Source of the DNA: Podaxis mareebaensis
Taxonomy: Eukaryota; Basidiomycota; Agaricomycetes; Agaricales; Agaricaceae
DNA: 21,532 bases
NCBI GenBank assembly: GCA_018524725.1
Contig: JAEUWP010000474.1
Location: 1-21,532 of the forward strand
Reading direction: 5' to 3'
Part shown: one piece after another, positions 19,023 through 21,532 of the stretch
Numbering within the stretch: position 1 is the first letter of the stretch
How the letters are laid out: each line of letters starts with the position of its first letter
The notes under the pieces: generated by a model
The model's database searches: none
Seen by the model: only the letters and a program-made list of their open reading frames with translations
Told to the model about the DNA's origin: nothing
Translations under genes and position numbers: made by a program

Positions 19023-19405
19023 CGCCCAGTGGACGACGTAGCGTAGAAACTGTCAGTACATCGGTTGTCACGCGCCTCCTAGTCCGATCAATACATCAAA
19101 TTTAGAAAGCGTACAAATTCAGATACAGCGACAACCAACGCCCAGTCGTAGTGGTCAACAGAATAATCCAGATTGTTATGGCTGATGATTCGGCTAGGCA
19201 TCTATGCCGCAGAGGTTACATCTAGAATAACTACGGAGCCAGATGCATATCCAAAACAGGCTTTGTTACCAGAAAATGCGTATGATGTCACATTGCGATA
19301 AGGAAGGGGGATCCAGCAGTGACAACGTGCATCCACCACCCAGTGACCATCATCAGAGAAAGAAAGAGGGAGGGGATGGAGCTAAAGAGGAAGTTCAGTG
19401 TTGTC
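19023..19405. promoter_or_regulatory. Spacer: CCH1 promoter side and 3' end of the WD40 gene
   Basis: This 383-base gap separates two minus-strand genes. It must hold the 5' leader and promoter of CCH1 and the 3' untranslated region of the WD40 gene. I see no TATA box, tRNA or further gene that I could support. Confidence 0.4.
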
Positions 19406-21532
19406 TCAGTTACTGGCCAGAATGTGGGACCTTACTGGAGTCAAGTTCTGAACTTTAACATGACCAAGCTGTGGTGAAACAACTTCTGTGTCACCAAGTG
19501 AAAAAGTAACAGGTATCGTTGAGTCCATGCGGCTCTTAAATATGAGTTCCGACCCACCTGTCCTTGCATTCCAAAGCCTGACAGTTCCATCATATGATCC
19601 GGAGATCACTTGTGCGCCATCATGTGAAAAGGCAACAGATGTCACTGAAAGCATGTGGCTGTCAAATCTAGCTTCCCACTCGCCTGTCCCCGCGTTCTGA
19701 ATCTCGACTGTCCAATCATCCGATCCGGAGACAACTCGTGCGTCATCAGGCAAAAAAGGAACAGATGTCATGCTATGCGTGTTGCCCCCCAACCTGGTTT
19801 CCAACTCGCCGGTGCCCACGTTCCAAATCCTGATTGTCCGATCATCTGAGCCGGAGACAACTTGCGTGCCATTGGGTGAAAAGGCGACAGATGCCACTGA
19901 ATCCGTGTGACCCCCAAATCTGGCCTCCAACTGGCCTGTCCCTGCATTCCAAATCCTGACCATCCGATCATCCGATCCGGAGACAACTCGCATGCCAATA
20001 GGCGAAAAGGCGACAGAGGTCACCGAAAGCATGTCATCCTCAAGTTTGGCTTCCAGCTTGCCTGTCATCACATTCCAAATCCTGATTGTCTGATCATCCG
20101 ATCCGGAGACAACACGGGTGTCATCATGTGAAAAAGCAGCGGATACCACCGAATCAGTGTGACCCTCGAATTCGACTTCCAACCAGCCTGTCCTCGCATT
20201 CCAAATCTTGACCATCCCATCATATGATCCAGAGACAACTCGCGTGTCATCGTGTGAAAAAGCAACGGATGCCACTGAAAGCGTGTGGCCCTCGAGGTTG
20301 GCCTCCAACTCGCCTGTCCTCGCATTCCGAATCTTGACTGTTCGATCATCTGATCCAGAGACAACTCGCGTACCATCATGTGAAAAAGCGACAGATGTTA
20401 CCGAATCCTTGTGGCCCTCGAACTCGCCTTCCAACTGGCCTGTCCCTGCATTCCAAATCCTGACTGTCCGATCATCCGATCCAGAGACAAATCGTGTATC
20501 ATTGTGTGAAAAAGCAACGGACATCACTGAACGTGTGTGGCCCTCGAATTTGAGCTGAGGCTGGTTAGCCCTCGCACTCCAGTTCCTGAGCGTCCCATCA
20601 TGTGATCTGGAGACAACTTGCATGTCATCGGGTGAAAAAGCGACAGATGTGAAGGAATGCGTGTGGCCCCCAAACTTCGCTTCCTGTTCGCCTGTCCTCG
20701 CATTCCAGATCGTGACTGTCCCATCACCCGCTCCGGAGACAACTCGCATGCTATCATGTGAAAAAGCGACCGACAACACCGAATCTGCGTGGCCCTCGAA
20801 CTTGGCTTCTAACTCACTTGTCCTCGCATTCCAAATCGCGACTGCCCCATCCTCCAATCCGGAAACAACTCGCGTGCCGTCAGGCGAAAAGGCGAGAGAT
20901 GTAACCCTACTCATCTGGCCTTCCAACCTGGCTTCCAACTCGCCTGTCCTCACATTGTAAATCTCGACAGTCTGATCATCTGATCCGGAGGCAACCTGCG
21001 TGCCGTCGGGCGAAAATGCGACAGAGGTCACCGAACCCCTGTGGCCCTCCAGCTTGGCTTCCAACCCACTCGTCGCATTCCAAATCCTGACTGTCTGATC
21101 AACCGATCCGGAGGCAACCCGCGTGCCATCGGGCGAAAATGCGACAGAGGTCACCGAACACGTGTGGCCCTCCAGCTTGGCTTCCAACCCACCCGTCGTC
21201 GCACTCCAAATCCTGATTGTCCGATCACCCGACCCGGAGACAACCCGCGTGCCGCCGGGCGAAAATGAAATAGATGTCACCGAATCCGTGTGGCCCTCCA
21301 GCTTGGCTTCCAACAAACCCGTCGTCGCATTCCAAATCCTGACTGTCCAGTCACGCGATCCGGAGGCAAGCTGCGCGCCATCAGGCGAAAATGCGATAGA
21401 TGTCACCGAACCCGCGCGGCCCTCCAGCTTGGCTTCCAATCCACCCGTTGTCGCGTTCCAAATGTTGACCGTCTGATCAAGCGATCCGGAAGCAACCCGC
21501 ATGCCGTCGGGCGAAAATGCAACAGATGTCAC
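19406..21532 (-). CDS. WD40-repeat protein, C-terminal part (open at the window edge)
   Basis: An uninterrupted frame of 708 residues enters from beyond 21532 and ends at TGA 19406-19408. It consists of about 17 WD40 units of 42 residues with the pattern VTSVAFSPDGTRVVSGS, DDRTVRIWNA and TGELEAKLEGH. The last unit (TIPVTFSLGDTEVVSPQ) is degenerate. Each unit has the GH, the Asp of the turn and the Trp (IWN) of a blade, with a few changes such as IRN or IQN. The array is enough for two or more propellers. Highly alike, tandem WD40 units of this kind are typical of fungal NACHT-WD40 (NWD) STAND proteins such as the Podospora HET-E family, where they act as the recognition domain. The NTPase part would lie beyond the right edge, which I cannot see. 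No intron is needed in this stretch. Confidence 0.9.
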   Translation of the reverse strand: MTSVAFSPDGMRVASGSLDQTVNIWNATTGGLEAKLEGRAGSVTSIAFSPDGAQLASGSRDWTVRIWNATTGLLEAKLEGHTDSVTSISFSPGGTRVVSGSGDRTIRIWSATTGGLEAKLEGHTCSVTSVAFSPDGTRVASGSVDQTVRIWNATSGLEAKLEGHRGSVTSVAFSPDGTQVASGSDDQTVEIYNVRTGELEARLEGQMSRVTSLAFSPDGTRVVSGLEDGAVAIWNARTSELEAKFEGHADSVLSVAFSHDSMRVVSGAGDGTVTIWNARTGEQEAKFGGHTHSFTSVAFSPDDMQVVSRSHDGTLRNWSARANQPQLKFEGHTRSVMSVAFSHNDTRFVSGSDDRTVRIWNAGTGQLEGEFEGHKDSVTSVAFSHDGTRVVSGSDDRTVKIRNARTGELEANLEGHTLSVASVAFSHDDTRVVSGSYDGMVKIWNARTGWLEVEFEGHTDSVVSAAFSHDDTRVVSGSDDQTIRIWNVMTGKLEAKLEDDMLSVTSVAFSPIGMRVVSGSDDRMVRIWNAGTGQLEARFGGHTDSVASVAFSPNGTQVVSGSDDRTIRIWNVGTGELETRLGGNTHSMTSVPFLPDDARVVSGSDDWTVEIQNAGTGEWEARFDSHMLSVTSVAFSHDGAQVISGSYDGTVRLWNARTGGSELIFKSRMDSTIPVTFSLGDTEVVSPQLGHVKVQNLTPVRSHILASN

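Overview
The window looks like nuclear DNA of a filamentous basidiomycete, probably an Agaricomycete. The evidence is short introns (about 45-75 bases, GTRNGY donors, CTRAY branch sites), NACHT and WD40 proteins of the fungal STAND type, a Cch1-type calcium channel, and repeats that have lost almost every CpG while the neighbouring gene DNA keeps them. No bacterial features are present.

Layout, left to right. (1) Positions 1-95 hold an 18-bp tandem repeat just upstream of a three-exon NACHT NTPase gene (153-1965, +) that has no C-terminal sensor repeats. A decayed coding remnant follows it (1966-2187). (2) Positions 2098-10346 form an island in which I find a single CpG in about 8.2 kb. It contains a decayed fragment of the Cch1 channel gene, a small Ser/Pro-rich ORF, two LTR-like elements (one inserted in reverse inside the other, with a perfect 5-bp target duplication), a decayed Ty3/gypsy-type gag without any visible pol, and two tandem tRNA-like sequences. 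Each LTR-like copy carries the same ORF of about 274 codons, broken by one UGA at the same place. (3) Positions 10505-10820 hold a second copy of the coding remnant found at 1966-2187, so related gene ends flank the island. (4) Positions 11229-19022 (-) hold a long, multi-exon CCH1 gene. Its first third reads cleanly. Its distal two thirds carry several frameshifts, in-frame stops and loss of the domain IV pore and S6. One domain I intron holds an 839-bp foldback element placed between branch point and acceptor. (5) Positions 19406-21532 (-) hold the C-terminal part of a large WD40-repeat protein with about 17 blades of 42 residues, open at the window edge.

How the parts relate. A NACHT protein without sensor repeats, and a WD40 array of the kind usually fused behind a NACHT domain, flank a decaying channel gene and a silenced transposon cluster. 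This is the layout of a fast-evolving accessory region. The Cch1 fragment in the island matches the exon 3 region of the resident gene, but its CpGs are gone and mostly read TpG or CpA. All exon boundaries and homologies here were found by reading alone; no database search was run.
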